From: Chloroflexota bacterium | GTDB lineage: Bacteria > Chloroflexota > Anaerolineae > Anaerolineales > Anaerolineaceae | Reading direction: 5' to 3' | Assembly: GCA_012517865.1 (NCBI GenBank) | Contig: JAAYUC010000016.1 | Coordinates: forward strand, 1-64,000 | DNA length: 64,000 nucleotides | Shown: positions 47,530 to 57,422 of the stretch, piece after piece | How positions within the stretch are numbered: the stretch's first letter is position 1 | Layout: each line of letters begins with the position of its first letter | Position numbers and translations under genes: made by a program | The notes under the pieces: model-generated | What the model saw: only the letters and a program-made list of their open reading frames with translations | What the model was told of the DNA's origin: nothing | Database searches by the model: none

Positions 47530-47552
47530 TAAATCTTGTAAAGGAGGATGCG

Positions 47553-48011
47553 ATGAATTGCCCGTTTTGTCAGCACCCGGATTCCAGGGTCATCGATACT
47601 ACCAAAGATTCGCACGGCGGCATACGCCGGCGCAGGGAATGCGCATCCTGCCATCAGCGTTTCAGCACAATGGAACGGGCGATTCTTGTTACCCCAATGC
47701 TCATCAAACGCGACGGCACGCGAGAAGAATTCAACCGGGAAAAACTGCTGCAGGGTTTGCGCATTGCCTGCGCCAAACGCCCCGTTTCTGCAGCCGCTCT
47801 GGAGCAGCTGGCAAGCTCCATCGAAGCCGAGCTGCAAAAAAAAGGCCGCCCGGAAGTGAATTCCCGGATTGTTGGAGATCTGGCAATCAAAGGCCTAAAA
47901 GAACTTGACCATATTGCCTACGTTCGCTATGCCATCGTGTACCTGCGGATGGATGACCTGCATACCATCCGCAACGAAATTGATCATTTGCTTTCCGAAG
48001 AAACCAAATAA
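47553..48011 (+). CDS. nrdR: Transcriptional repressor NrdR
   Basis: MNCPFCQHPDSRVIDTTKDSHGGIRRRRECASCHQRFSTME zinc ribbon plus ATP-cone. Confidence 0.96.
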   Translation: MNCPFCQHPDSRVIDTTKDSHGGIRRRRECASCHQRFSTMERAILVTPMLIKRDGTREEFNREKLLQGLRIACAKRPVSAAALEQLASSIEAELQKKGRPEVNSRIVGDLAIKGLKELDHIAYVRYAIVYLRMDDLHTIRNEIDHLLSEETK

Positions 48012-48020
48012 GGACAGACA

Positions 48021-50585
48021 ATGGAACCATCAGTCACCCCTTCCGCGGGGCTCTTGCCGACCCCCCCAATGCCTTCTGATTTACCCGCCATCTCTCTGAG
48101 TGAAAATTCCCGACAAATCCTCACCAGACGTTATCTGCGCAGAGACGAGAACGGCACTCCTGTGGAAAGCATTGAAGAGATGTTCTGGCGCATTGCCTGG
48201 CACATCGCGGATGTGGAGTCTGAGAAAAATCCTGAAGAAACAGCCAGGGCGTTCTACCGTCTGCTGGTTTCCAAATCCTTCTTTCCCAACTCCCCCACCT
48301 TCACTGGCGCGGGCACGCCCCTCGGGCAGCTGGCTGCCTGTTTTGTGCTGCCCATCTCTGATGATATGGGCAAGGCCTCTGACGGAATTTTTACCACCCT
48401 GCGCAACGCGGCCCTGATTCAACAAACAGGCGGCGGAAACGGCTTTAATTTTTCCAGGATTCGCCCCAAGGGCGCCATCGTCAAAACCTCTTCCGGGCAG
48501 GCTACCGGACCGGTGGGATTCCTGAAGGTTTATGACCACGCTTTTGGCGAAATCGCCCAGGGCGGCACACGCCGCGGAGCGAATATGGGCATATTGCGTG
48601 TTGACCACCCGGATATTGAAGAGTTCATCAGCTGCAAAACCAGCGAAAACGCCATTACCAATTTCAACATCTCCGTCGCGATTACAGACGCTTTCATGCG
48701 GGCGGTCGAAGAGGACGCGGATTGGGATTTGCGATTTCCAGACGTAAGCAATCCTGCATATAAAAATTTTTCCGGCACGTTGGAGGCCGCGGAGCGCGCC
48801 GGAATCCCGATTCGCACCTATAAAACGGTCAAAGCGCGCGAAATCTTTAACAAATTCGTTCAACAGGCGCATCACAACGGCGAACCCGGCGCCCTCTTCC
48901 TGGACGCGGCCAACCGCACAAACCCCGTGCCGCACTTATACGACCTGGAAGCCACCAACCCCTGCGGCGAACAATGGCTGGGACCCTACGAAAACTGCTG
49001 CCTGGCCTCCGTAAATCTTGCCACCCACTGCGCGCCCGATGGGAAAGTCGACTGGGAGAAACTGCGCGAGACAACTATTCTGGCTACCCGCTTTTTGGAC
49101 CATGTGGTGGATAAAAACGCTTATGTGCCCGCGATTCCTGAACTGAAACAATCAGCCCTGAATGCCCGCCGCATCGGCCTTGGCATTATGGGACTGGCGG
49201 ACTTGATGTACCATGTAGGCGTCCGTTACGGCTCCGAAGAATCGCTTGAATTTGCCGGTCAGGTGATGGAATTTATCCGCTATCACAGTATGCTGACCAG
49301 CATCAATCTTGCCCGGGAGAATGGACCTTTTCCGGTAATCAAAGGCAGCATCTATGACCCTGAGAATTTACGCTGGTCGCCCCCGGAACCTTTGTTCCCG
49401 TATACCCGGGATTGGGGCCGGCCGGCAGTGGATTGGCAGGCGGTTGTGGATGGCATCCGCCAATACGGCATCCGCAACGCAGCGCAAACCACCATCGCCC
49501 CGACCGGAACAATTGGAACGGTTGCCGGATGCGAAGGATACGGCTGCGAGCCCGTTTTTGCGCTGGCCTACGTCCGTCACGTCAATGACCACGGCAAGGA
49601 CCTGACCTTGAATTACGCCAGCCCGCTCTTCCAGGCCGCCCTGGACAAAGCAGATTTCACCCCCGAACAGAAAGAACAAATCATCAGCCAGGTCATAGAA
49701 GCCGGGACCTGCCAGCAAATCACCCTTCTGCCAGAAGCTATGCGCAATGTGTATGTCGTGTCGGCGGATATCAGCGCGCACGAACACATCCGCATGCAGG
49801 CAGCCTTGCAGCGGTTTGTGGATAACAGCCTTAGCAAGACCATCAACTTCCCGGCTGGCACCACCCCTCAGGAAGTCGCTGACGCATTTATGGAAGCCTG
49901 GAAATTAGGCTGCAAAGGCATCACCGTCTATATCACCGGCTCCCGGGAGAAGGTTGTCCTCGAGACCAAGGCGACCATGCAAGCCAAGCAGGCCGTGGCG
50001 GAGGAAAAGCAAACCCCAATAGCCGAAGCGGCGGTCAGCCAGCCGGCATTCTGGAAGGATGCCAAAAAACCCCGGCCTCGCATCCTGAAAGGCTATACCT
50101 ATTCTATCGAGACGCCGCTTGGCAAAGCCTTCATCACCATCAACGAGAACGGCGGCGACCAACCCTTTGAAGTCTTTATCAACACAGCCAAGGCAGGCTC
50201 GGAGACTGCCGCGCACTCAGAAGCGCTCGGGCGCCTGATTTCTTATGTTTTGCGAATCGCGTCGTCTATCGAGCCAAGAGAGCGCTTGAAAGTGGTCATG
50301 GAGCAGCTGGCTGGCATAGGCGGCGGCAGGTCTTTGGGTTTTGGTCCAAATCGCGTCCGCTCACTGCCGGATGGAATTGCCAAAGCGCTGGATGAATACC
50401 TTTTCCAGCAGCACTGGGAGAAGGAAGAAGAGCCGGAGCCTCCCCAGGGCGAACCGCTTCCCTTCCTCGATGATAAAAAAGAAGTCCGACCAATCGGCGA
50501 ACTCTGCCCCGAGTGCGGTCAGGCCACCCTGATTTACGAAGAAGGCTGCCGCAAGTGCTATACTTGCGGACACAGCGAGTGCTAA
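48021..50585 (+). CDS. nrdJ: Adenosylcobalamin-dependent (class II) ribonucleotide reductase
   Basis: [53 protein letters not shown]-terminal Cys4 [22 protein letters not shown]. Confidence 0.95.
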   Translation: MEPSVTPSAGLLPTPPMPSDLPAISLSENSRQILTRRYLRRDENGTPVESIEEMFWRIAWHIADVESEKNPEETARAFYRLLVSKSFFPNSPTFTGAGTPLGQLAACFVLPISDDMGKASDGIFTTLRNAALIQQTGGGNGFNFSRIRPKGAIVKTSSGQATGPVGFLKVYDHAFGEIAQGGTRRGANMGILRVDHPDIEEFISCKTSENAITNFNISVAITDAFMRAVEEDADWDLRFPDVSNPAYKNFSGTLEAAERAGIPIRTYKTVKAREIFNKFVQQAHHNGEPGALFLDAANRTNPVPHLYDLEATNPCGEQWLGPYENCCLASVNLATHCAPDGKVDWEKLRETTILATRFLDHVVDKNAYVPAIPELKQSALNARRIGLGIMGLADLMYHVGVRYGSEESLEFAGQVMEFIRYHSMLTSINLARENGPFPVIKGSIYDPENLRWSPPEPLFPYTRDWGRPAVDWQAVVDGIRQYGIRNAAQTTIAPTGTIGTVAGCEGYGCEPVFALAYVRHVNDHGKDLTLNYASPLFQAALDKADFTPEQKEQIISQVIEAGTCQQITLLPEAMRNVYVVSADISAHEHIRMQAALQRFVDNSLSKTINFPAGTTPQEVADAFMEAWKLGCKGITVYITGSREKVVLETKATMQAKQAVAEEKQTPIAEAAVSQPAFWKDAKKPRPRILKGYTYSIETPLGKAFITINENGGDQPFEVFINTAKAGSETAAHSEALGRLISYVLRIASSIEPRERLKVVMEQLAGIGGGRSLGFGPNRVRSLPDGIAKALDEYLFQQHWEKEEEPEPPQGEPLPFLDDKKEVRPIGELCPECGQATLIYEEGCRKCYTCGHSEC

Positions 50586-50604
50586 TTACCAAAGGATAAG
50601 TCCT

Positions 50605-51432
50605 ACGAGCAGTTGGACCGAAGGTACATGTCTTATCCGGGGGCAGCGGCTGACTTACACGCGCACTGGCGGCAGTCGGCCGCCTGTTGTTCTTTTGCAC
50701 GGCTTCACGGAAGACAGTTCCACCTGGTTTGACCTCGCGCGAGGATTGGAAAATGAATACGACCTGGTCATGCCGGACATGATTGGTCACGGTAAATCCG
50801 ACCGACTAACCCCCGGCACTCTCGTAGACCTTAAACAAGACCTTGCGGACCTGCTCGCGGAACTGCGCCTGGCAAAGGCAGCCCTTCTGGGTCATTCGCT
50901 TGGCGCTCTCACTGCCGCTCAGTTCGCGGCGGAACACTCTGAACTTACCGTGCTGCTCATCCTGGAGGATATCCCTTGGTTCGACCCTGCGGCTCTGCCT
51001 GTAATCCCGCAAGACAGTTACAGCGCGGCAAACCCGACTGCGATCGCGAGCCTGGCCGCGGGCAGCCCGGAACAGGCGCTGGCCTACTGCGCCAAGCACT
51101 TCCCCCATTGGAACGAATCCGCCCGAAGAGCCTGGGCTGAATCCAAGCTGCGCTTTGATACCCAATGGTTTTTACAGCCGCCCCAAAAACAACCGCACTG
51201 GCGGGAAACCGCCGCGAAATTCACATTCCCAACCCTGCTTATCAGCGGAGAGAACAGCCGGGGCAGCTTGATTTCGGATGGTTTTGCCCGGGAGGCCCTG
51301 AAAACGGTCCCGGGCATGCAGTGGTGCCGCATCCCCGGCGCGGGCCACTACCTGCATTACGACGCCCCTGAAGCGTTCCTCTCTTCAGTCCAAACCTTCC
51401 TGCGAAGCCATTACCCACCCCAAAAAGGATAA
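50605..51432 (+). CDS. Alpha/beta hydrolase, apparent ACG start
   Basis: ORF-track start is TTG at 50695 in the middle of the HGF oxyanion motif; reading upstream gives (M)SSWTEGTCLIRGQRLTYTRTGGSRPPVVLLHGFTEDSSTW; AAAGGA at 50591-50596; nucleophile GHSLG. Confidence 0.7.
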   Translation, partial: TSSWTEGTCLIRGQRLTYTRTGGSRPPVVLLHGFTEDSSTWFDLARGLENEYDLVMPDMIGHGKSDRLTPGTLVDLKQDLADLLAELRLAKAALLGHSLGALTAAQFAAEHSELTVLLILEDIPWFDPAALPVIPQDSYSAANPTAIASLAAGSPEQALAYCAKHFPHWNESARRAWAESKLRFDTQWFLQPPQKQPHWRETAAKFTFPTLLISGENSRGSLISDGFAREALKTVPGMQWCRIPGAGHYLHYDAPEAFLSSVQTFLRSHYPPQKG

Positions 51433-51433
51433 G

Positions 51434-52087
51434 ATGACCTCTAAGCTAAGATCTAAGAAATTCGTACTGATGGCCGGCAATATCGGCAGCGGAAAAACCT
51501 CTCTGACGCGGCTGGTCGGCGAAAAACTCGGCTGGCAGACAGCCTACGAATCCGTCTCCGACAATCCGTACCTTGCCGATTTTTATAAAGATATGCGCCA
51601 GTGGTCCTTCCATTTGCAGGTGTATTTCCTGGGAAACCGCGCCGCGCAGCACATCGAACTGGCCCAGTCGCCGCGTTCAGCCATCATCGACCGCAGCATC
51701 TACGAGGACGCGCGCATCTTCGCGCGGGCGCTGAATGCCATGGGCAACCTTCAGGACAGGGAATATCAGGCCTATTTGCGCCTTTACGACCTGATTGTGA
51801 GCACTCTTCCCAGGCCGGACCTGCTGATCTTCCTCAAGGCGCCTGTGAACGTCCTGCTCAAGCGCATCCAAATCCGGGCGCGCTCAATTGAAGACAGTAT
51901 AGATCCGGACTATCTGGCCTTGCTTGATAAGTATTACGCGGAATGGATTGACAGTTTTGACCTCTGCCCCGTTCTTACCATCGAAAGCGATGCGGTGGAT
52001 TTTGTGAATAAACCGGCGCAGCTGGATCTCGTCACGCAGCGCATCCTGGACCGCCTGGCTGGCACCGAGAAGTTGATTCTCGATTAG
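51434..52087 (+). CDS. Deoxynucleoside kinase (dGK/dAK family)
   Basis: LMAGNIGSGKTSLTRLVGEKLGW, DRSIYEDARIFA; SD AAAGGA. Confidence 0.9.
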   Translation: MTSKLRSKKFVLMAGNIGSGKTSLTRLVGEKLGWQTAYESVSDNPYLADFYKDMRQWSFHLQVYFLGNRAAQHIELAQSPRSAIIDRSIYEDARIFARALNAMGNLQDREYQAYLRLYDLIVSTLPRPDLLIFLKAPVNVLLKRIQIRARSIEDSIDPDYLALLDKYYAEWIDSFDLCPVLTIESDAVDFVNKPAQLDLVTQRILDRLAGTEKLILD

Positions 52088-52190
52088 AAAACAGCCCGGG
52101 AGCTGTTATTGCACAAGATACAGCCATCCATGCCAGCAGCCGGCCTTAAGGACTCGAAAGTAATATTGCTTTGTTTCAGCTACGTAATAA

Positions 52191-52244
52191 CCTGTAATTA
52201 CAGGATAACAAGCCCTTGACAATATTTTTTGCTTGTGGTTAAAT
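52191..52244 (+). promoter_or_regulatory. Palindrome plus promoter facing a hairpin
   Basis: CCTGTAATTACAGG perfect palindrome (52191-52204); TTGACA (52216-52221)-N17-TTAAAT (52239-52244). Confidence 0.55.
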
Positions 52245-52250
52245 TGTGCC

Positions 52251-52296
52251 GTTCACCGATTGGGTGCCCCCCTCACCCAGTCGGTGAACACTTTTA
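52251..52296 (+). ncRNA. Candidate short hairpin RNA and/or bidirectional terminator
   Basis: GTTCACCGATTGGGTG-ccccccT-CACCCAGTCGGTGAAC, 16-bp stem with one T:G, followed by CTTTTAA; begins 7 nt after the -10. Confidence 0.4.
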
Positions 52297-53553
52297 ATCC
52301 TGCCACTCCAACTCATAATCGCCAATGCTGACAGTATCGCCTTCCTGGATGCCAGCTTCCCGGAGAGCTTTCTCCACTCCCAGGCTGGTCATCAGGCGCT
52401 GGAAGCGCCTGACAGAACCGGGTTGATCCCAAAAAGTCATCGCAGCGGCGCGCTCAATAATCTTGCCGCGTACTACCCAAAGGTCATCTTCCTTCTCGAT
52501 AGTAAATCCGCGGGGGTCTTCCTCAGCGCGATAGACTGGAAGCTCAGGTTCCACTTCTTCAATTGGCGCTTCTTTGAGAGCTTCATGCGCGCGCCACAAA
52601 ACTGTTTTAAGATTGGTCTGGGCGACCGCGGATATCGGCAGCAGTTCCTTGCCTTCCTGAGCGAATTTTTTCCGCAGTCCTTCAAAAGCAGCGGCAGCGT
52701 CGGGCAAATCCATCTTGTTGAAGACCACAATTTGTGGAAGCCTTCCAAGGCGTTCGTCGAACAGCTGCAGCTCCTGGTTGATGGTGAGGTAATCATCATA
52801 AGGGTCAGGGGAGAGTCCATCCAGAATATGGATTAGCACCCGAGTGCGCTGAATGTGGCGGAGAAAATCATATCCAAGACCAACGCCCTGATGCGCGCCT
52901 TCAATCAAGCCCGGAATATCCGCCAGCACTAAACTGTTTTCCTGGTCCAACTCGACCACGCCAAGGTTTGGCTCCAATGTGGTGAACGGGTAGTCCGCGA
53001 TTTTTGGTTTGGCATTGGTCGTGGCCGCCAAGAATGAAGACTTGCCAGCGTTAGGCATTCCAATCAGCCCGACATCCGCGATTAACTTCAGCTCCAACCG
53101 GAGAGTTTTGACTTCTCCTGGTTCGCCGCGCTCCGCAGTAAGCGGCATCTGGTTGCGGGAAGACGCGAAATGCTGGTTGCCCCTGCCCCCGCGCCCACCT
53201 TTGGCAACAACCAGTGTTTGCCCGGGCTTCACCAGGTCGCCCAGCAGTTGGGCGCTTTCTTCATCGTAGACGATGGTTCCCGGCGGAACAGGAATAATTA
53301 AATCCGGCGCGGATTTCCCCGATTGATTGGAAGGACCGCCGTTCTTTCCATTCTCCGCGGTAAAAACCTCGTTGTGATGGAATTTGTTCAGGGTGTTCAG
53401 CGTCGGAACGACCTGAAGGATGACGCTGCCGCCTTTGCCCCCATCGCCGCCGTCAGGTCCGCCTCTGGGTCGGTATTTTTCGCGGTGCATGTGCACCATG
53501 CCGTCCCCACCCTTGCCGGACTCCACTGTAATAGTCACTGAATCGATGAACAT
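52294..53553 (-). CDS. obg: GTPase Obg/CgtA
   Basis: FIDSVTITVESGKGGDGMVHMHREK glycine-rich N-domain; GMPNAGKSSFLAATTNAKPKIADYPFTTLEPNLG; OCT domain. Confidence 0.97.
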   Translation of the reverse strand: MFIDSVTITVESGKGGDGMVHMHREKYRPRGGPDGGDGGKGGSVILQVVPTLNTLNKFHHNEVFTAENGKNGGPSNQSGKSAPDLIIPVPPGTIVYDEESAQLLGDLVKPGQTLVVAKGGRGGRGNQHFASSRNQMPLTAERGEPGEVKTLRLELKLIADVGLIGMPNAGKSSFLAATTNAKPKIADYPFTTLEPNLGVVELDQENSLVLADIPGLIEGAHQGVGLGYDFLRHIQRTRVLIHILDGLSPDPYDDYLTINQELQLFDERLGRLPQIVVFNKMDLPDAAAAFEGLRKKFAQEGKELLPISAVAQTNLKTVLWRAHEALKEAPIEEVEPELPVYRAEEDPRGFTIEKEDDLWVVRGKIIERAAAMTFWDQPGSVRRFQRLMTSLGVEKALREAGIQEGDTVSIGDYELEWQD

Positions 53554-53649
53554 CTTGTTTCCTCGTTTAATTAATTGCCGCCCTCATTATAAATCAGGGG
53601 TCAGGCATACCTGACCCCTGAAACACCTTTGGGTTAAGCTTTTAAAGGG

Positions 53650-54969
53650 CTACTTGCCAAATTTCGCTGTCAAAATATCGGTCAGGGTCGGTTTGCCAAT
53701 TTCTTCCAGGTCGTAGCGGACGCGCTGGCTGGGCTTGTTCAGCTTCAAAACGCGGGTCAGGTCGATGGGCGTGCCAATCACAACCATGTCCACGTCGGCG
53801 TTTTCAATCGTCTTCTCCAGGTCGCGGACCATCTGCTCGCCGTACCCCATCGCGGGGAGGATGATTCCCGTGCCGGGGTATTTCTTGTAGGTTTCCAGGA
53901 TGCTGCCGACCGCAAAGGGACGCGGGTCCACAATTTCAGCCGCGCCGTAACGTCGGGCAGCAACATAGCCCGCCCCGTACGCCATGCCGCCGTGAGTGAG
54001 TGTCGGCCCATCCTCGACGACCAACACGCGCTTGCCGCGGATGGCTTCCGGATTGTCCACAAAAATGGGCGAGGCACCTTCCACCACAATCGCGTTAGGA
54101 TTCATGCGGAACAGATTGTCGCGCACCGCAATAACGCTGTCCGGATTGGCAGTATCCACTTTGTTGATGACGAAGACATCCGCCATGCGCACATTGGTTT
54201 CGCCCGGATAATATTCTGATTCGTGCCCGGGGCGGTGCGGATCCGCGACAACAATCAGTAAATCAGTGACATAGAACGGGAAATCGTTATTTCCGCCGTC
54301 CCACAGGATGATATCCACTTCTTTTTCTGCTTCGCGCAGGATGGCTTCATAATCCACGCCGGCATAGACAATCACACCCGCGTCGATGTGAGGTTCGTAT
54401 TCCTCGCGCTCTTCGATGGTGCACTCGTGCTTATCCAGGTCGGCATAAGTCGCGAAGCGCTGAACCTTTTGCTTGACCAGGTCTCCGTAAGGCATTGGAT
54501 GGCGGATGGCAGCCACTTTGTACCCCATATTCCTTAGGATTGAGGCAACTTTTCGTGTGGTCTGGCTTTTTCCGGAACCAGTGCGCACAGCGCAGACGCC
54601 GATGACCGGTTTGATGGACTTGACCTGGGTGGTATTGCGGCCCATCAGTCGAAAATCAGCGCCGAGAGCGTTTACTTCAGAGGCTTTGTGCATCACATAG
54701 GAATGCGGCACATCACTGTAAGCAAAAACAACCTCATCCGCCTGAAGTTCTTTTATCAGCCGGGGCAGTTCCGCTTCGGGGTAAATATCGATACCATTCG
54801 GGTAAAGACTGCCCGCCAGGGCGGCCGGATATTTCCTGCCTTCGATATTAGGTATTTGCGTGGCGGTGAATGCCACAACTTCGTACTTCTCGTTATCACG
54901 GAAGAAGGTGTTGAAATTGTGAAAATCCCGACCTGCTGCCCCCATGATGATTGTGCGGATACGACTCAT
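53650..54969 (-). CDS. Cyclic 2,3-diphosphoglycerate synthetase-like GTPase-fold protein
   Basis: MSRIRTIIMGAAGRDFHNFNTFFRDNEKYEVVAFTATQIPNIEGRKYP; VCAVRTGSGKSQTTRKVASIL. Confidence 0.8.
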   Translation of the reverse strand: MSRIRTIIMGAAGRDFHNFNTFFRDNEKYEVVAFTATQIPNIEGRKYPAALAGSLYPNGIDIYPEAELPRLIKELQADEVVFAYSDVPHSYVMHKASEVNALGADFRLMGRNTTQVKSIKPVIGVCAVRTGSGKSQTTRKVASILRNMGYKVAAIRHPMPYGDLVKQKVQRFATYADLDKHECTIEEREEYEPHIDAGVIVYAGVDYEAILREAEKEVDIILWDGGNNDFPFYVTDLLIVVADPHRPGHESEYYPGETNVRMADVFVINKVDTANPDSVIAVRDNLFRMNPNAIVVEGASPIFVDNPEAIRGKRVLVVEDGPTLTHGGMAYGAGYVAARRYGAAEIVDPRPFAVGSILETYKKYPGTGIILPAMGYGEQMVRDLEKTIENADVDMVVIGTPIDLTRVLKLNKPSQRVRYDLEEIGKPTLTDILTAKFGK

Positions 54970-55011
54970 AACGTAATCTCCTTTTGTTTATTGTTTTAGT
55001 AACGCTTCATT

Positions 55012-56763
55012 TTACATCACTTCGGGCGCGCGGATTCCCAAAAGTCTCAACGTGTTGCCAAGACACCAGCGCGCTGCCGCGACCAACGCCAGTCGGGCTG
55101 CCCGTAGGGCGGGCTCTGCGTTTATGACCGGACATTGGTTGTAAAAATCATTAAAACCTTTCGCCAGATCGTAGGCGTAATTGGCGAGCAAATTCGGTTT
55201 GAGTTCCCTGGCCGCGCGCTGCACTTCCTCAGGCAGGCGCGCAATCAGCTCAACTAAATCCACTTCGCTTGGGTGCGTCAGCATGCCAAAGTCGGCACCG
55301 CTTTCCTGTTGAAAGCCAACCTTTCTGAGAATGCTGTTCGCCCGGACGTGCGCATATTGGATATATGGCGCGGACTGTCCGTTGAAATCCAGCGCGCTCT
55401 CCCAATCAAAGGTCACCATCTTGGTATTTTCCCTGGAGAGCATCGGATACTTGATTGCCCCCAGAGCAACCGCTTCTGCAATCGCTTGCATTTGAGCGGG
55501 ATCTAATTCAGGATTTTTCTCCTGTACCACTTCCAACGCGCGGCGGGTGGCTTCACGGATAAGGTCGTCCAGAAGGACTACCGTTCCTTCACGCGAGGAC
55601 ATGGTCACATTGCCGGGCAGGTTGACAATCTCGTAGGCAAGGTGGTGAATTTTATCCGCCCAGGGATAGCCCATCAACTCCAGAATTTTGCGGAATTGTT
55701 TGATGTGCAGAGTCTGCCGGACATCCACCACATAGATGGACTTTTCCAGGTCGTATTCATTAAATTTCATCACCGCCAGCGGGATATCCTTGGTGGCATA
55801 GAGCGATGTGCCGTCGGACCGCAGAACAATGACCACGCGGTATTCCTCCTTGGTGCCCAAAATCTGGTCCAAATTAACCACCACCGGCAGGTCCGGGCGG
55901 CCGTCTTCCGCCAAACCCGATTTAATCAACTGCTCGACAGCCGCTTTTCCGGGCTCTTCCACTTCACTTTCAAAGTAAATCCTGTCAAAGTGCTCCCCAA
56001 GCAGGTCATAAACCTGTTTGAAGCCCTCCAGCGACCACTCCCGCGTCTCCTTCCAGAGCGCGTGAATGTGCGGGTCGCGCGCGTCCCAGCGGGCAAAGTA
56101 AGCTCTTACTTCTGCTTCAAAGCCTTCTTCATACGCAAAGCGCCGGTCAGCTTCGGCAAACAGGTCGCCCATCCAGCGGGTTTTGTCCTCTCCAGGCTGT
56201 TCCCCTTGATGGTATTTTTCGTAATTGCACAACCACTTGATAACGTGCAGGCCAATATCGCCCAGGTAATTGGCGCGAATCACGCGTTTGCCGCTGGCTT
56301 CCAGGATATTGCAAGTGGACCCACCCAGGATGACATTGCGCAAATGCCCGACGTGCAGCGGTTTATGGGTGTTTGGGTTGGAATACTCCACCATGATAGG
56401 TTTGCCCTCAGGCTCGCGGCTGCCGTAGCGGCTGCCTGACGCGAGCACAGAGTCTATAACCTTTTTGGCGTATTCGCTGGTCGTGTAGTAGAGATTCAGG
56501 TACCCGCGCACAGCTTCCATGCGGCTGAAGCCAGCAGGCAGTTTAATGCTGTCGCGCAGCGCTTCGGCAAGCGCCTGGGCGTGCTGCGGCACCGGCTGCG
56601 TCCGGGCCGGGTCAGCGGCAGCCAAAGGGAAAAGCGGCGCCGCGATGCCCCATTCCCCGCTGAAAGGGATACTGCGCCACTCAAGTTTGCCCGTCGGAAG
56701 GGAACGCTCCTGGCAAAAGCGGGCAATCAGTTCGTCCAGAATTTGTTTTTCTTGTTCAAACAT
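55012..56763 (-). CDS. argS: Arginyl-tRNA synthetase
   Basis: VEYSNPNTHKPLHVGHLRNVILG; C-terminal DALR domain. Confidence 0.96.
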   Translation of the reverse strand: MFEQEKQILDELIARFCQERSLPTGKLEWRSIPFSGEWGIAAPLFPLAAADPARTQPVPQHAQALAEALRDSIKLPAGFSRMEAVRGYLNLYYTTSEYAKKVIDSVLASGSRYGSREPEGKPIMVEYSNPNTHKPLHVGHLRNVILGGSTCNILEASGKRVIRANYLGDIGLHVIKWLCNYEKYHQGEQPGEDKTRWMGDLFAEADRRFAYEEGFEAEVRAYFARWDARDPHIHALWKETREWSLEGFKQVYDLLGEHFDRIYFESEVEEPGKAAVEQLIKSGLAEDGRPDLPVVVNLDQILGTKEEYRVVIVLRSDGTSLYATKDIPLAVMKFNEYDLEKSIYVVDVRQTLHIKQFRKILELMGYPWADKIHHLAYEIVNLPGNVTMSSREGTVVLLDDLIREATRRALEVVQEKNPELDPAQMQAIAEAVALGAIKYPMLSRENTKMVTFDWESALDFNGQSAPYIQYAHVRANSILRKVGFQQESGADFGMLTHPSEVDLVELIARLPEEVQRAARELKPNLLANYAYDLAKGFNDFYNQCPVINAEPALRAARLALVAAARWCLGNTLRLLGIRAPEVM

Positions 56764-56834
56764 GCCGTTATCCTGTGCTTTATTTTGTGGATTATATCAT
56801 TCCGAACACGCCGTTTTTGTCGGTTAACAACAAA

Positions 56835-56858
56835 TACGGGAGCCGGAAGGCTCCCGTA
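56835..56858 (-). terminator. Hairpin terminator downstream of rpsT
   Basis: TACGGGAGCC-ggaa-GGCTCCCGTA perfect 10-bp stem, followed on minus strand by TTTGTTGTT. Confidence 0.7.
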
Positions 56859-56878
56859 TGAACAAGCCGTCTGAGCGC

Positions 56879-57142
56879 CTACTGCAGGGAATTGAGTTTC
56901 TTAACCAGGCGGGATTTGCGGCGGGCAGCGTTGTTCTTGTGAATGACGCCCATGGTAACCGCTTTATCCAGAGCCTTGATGGCGTTTTTCACTTCTGCCT
57001 GCGCGGTTTCTTCCACGCCGCTCTTAATTGCGGCATTCGCTTTGCGGACAAAGGTGCGCGCCGCGCCACGATAAACGCGGTTGCGCTGTCGCTTCACCTG
57101 GTTCTGTTTATTCCGTTTGATTTGAGACTTAATATTTGCCAA
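56879..57142 (-). CDS. rpsT: 30S ribosomal protein S20
   Basis: MANIKSQIKRNKQNQVKRQRNRVYRGAARTFVRKA. Confidence 0.95.
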   Translation of the reverse strand: MANIKSQIKRNKQNQVKRQRNRVYRGAARTFVRKANAAIKSGVEETAQAEVKNAIKALDKAVTMGVIHKNNAARRKSRLVKKLNSLQ

Positions 57143-57422
57143 CTTCTTCCTCCGAACGATAATTCCAATTTCACGAACTTTTATTTTACAACAAAAACTG
57201 AAAATGTCCAGTTAAAACTGGGATGCTGTGAGAGTTAAATCAGGTAAAACCGCCGTCGGCAGTTATTCTACCGCAAAAATGCTGGGTTTACACGCATTTT
57301 CAGTGTTTTCTGTTTGCGATGTTCGCGTCTTCATCACGGCCGGGACGAGCTTGCGGCCGTCTCCACCCCGCGCCGGCAGCCCATCCGATTGACTTTTAAT
57401 CCTGTTTTGGATATGATGAAAT

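Noticed and set aside
47400-47552. Possible cobalamin riboswitch upstream of B12-dependent nrdJ
   Set aside because: No B12-box (GCCACTG / AGYCMGGAGACCTGCC-like) seen; hairpins present do not match the cobalamin fold.
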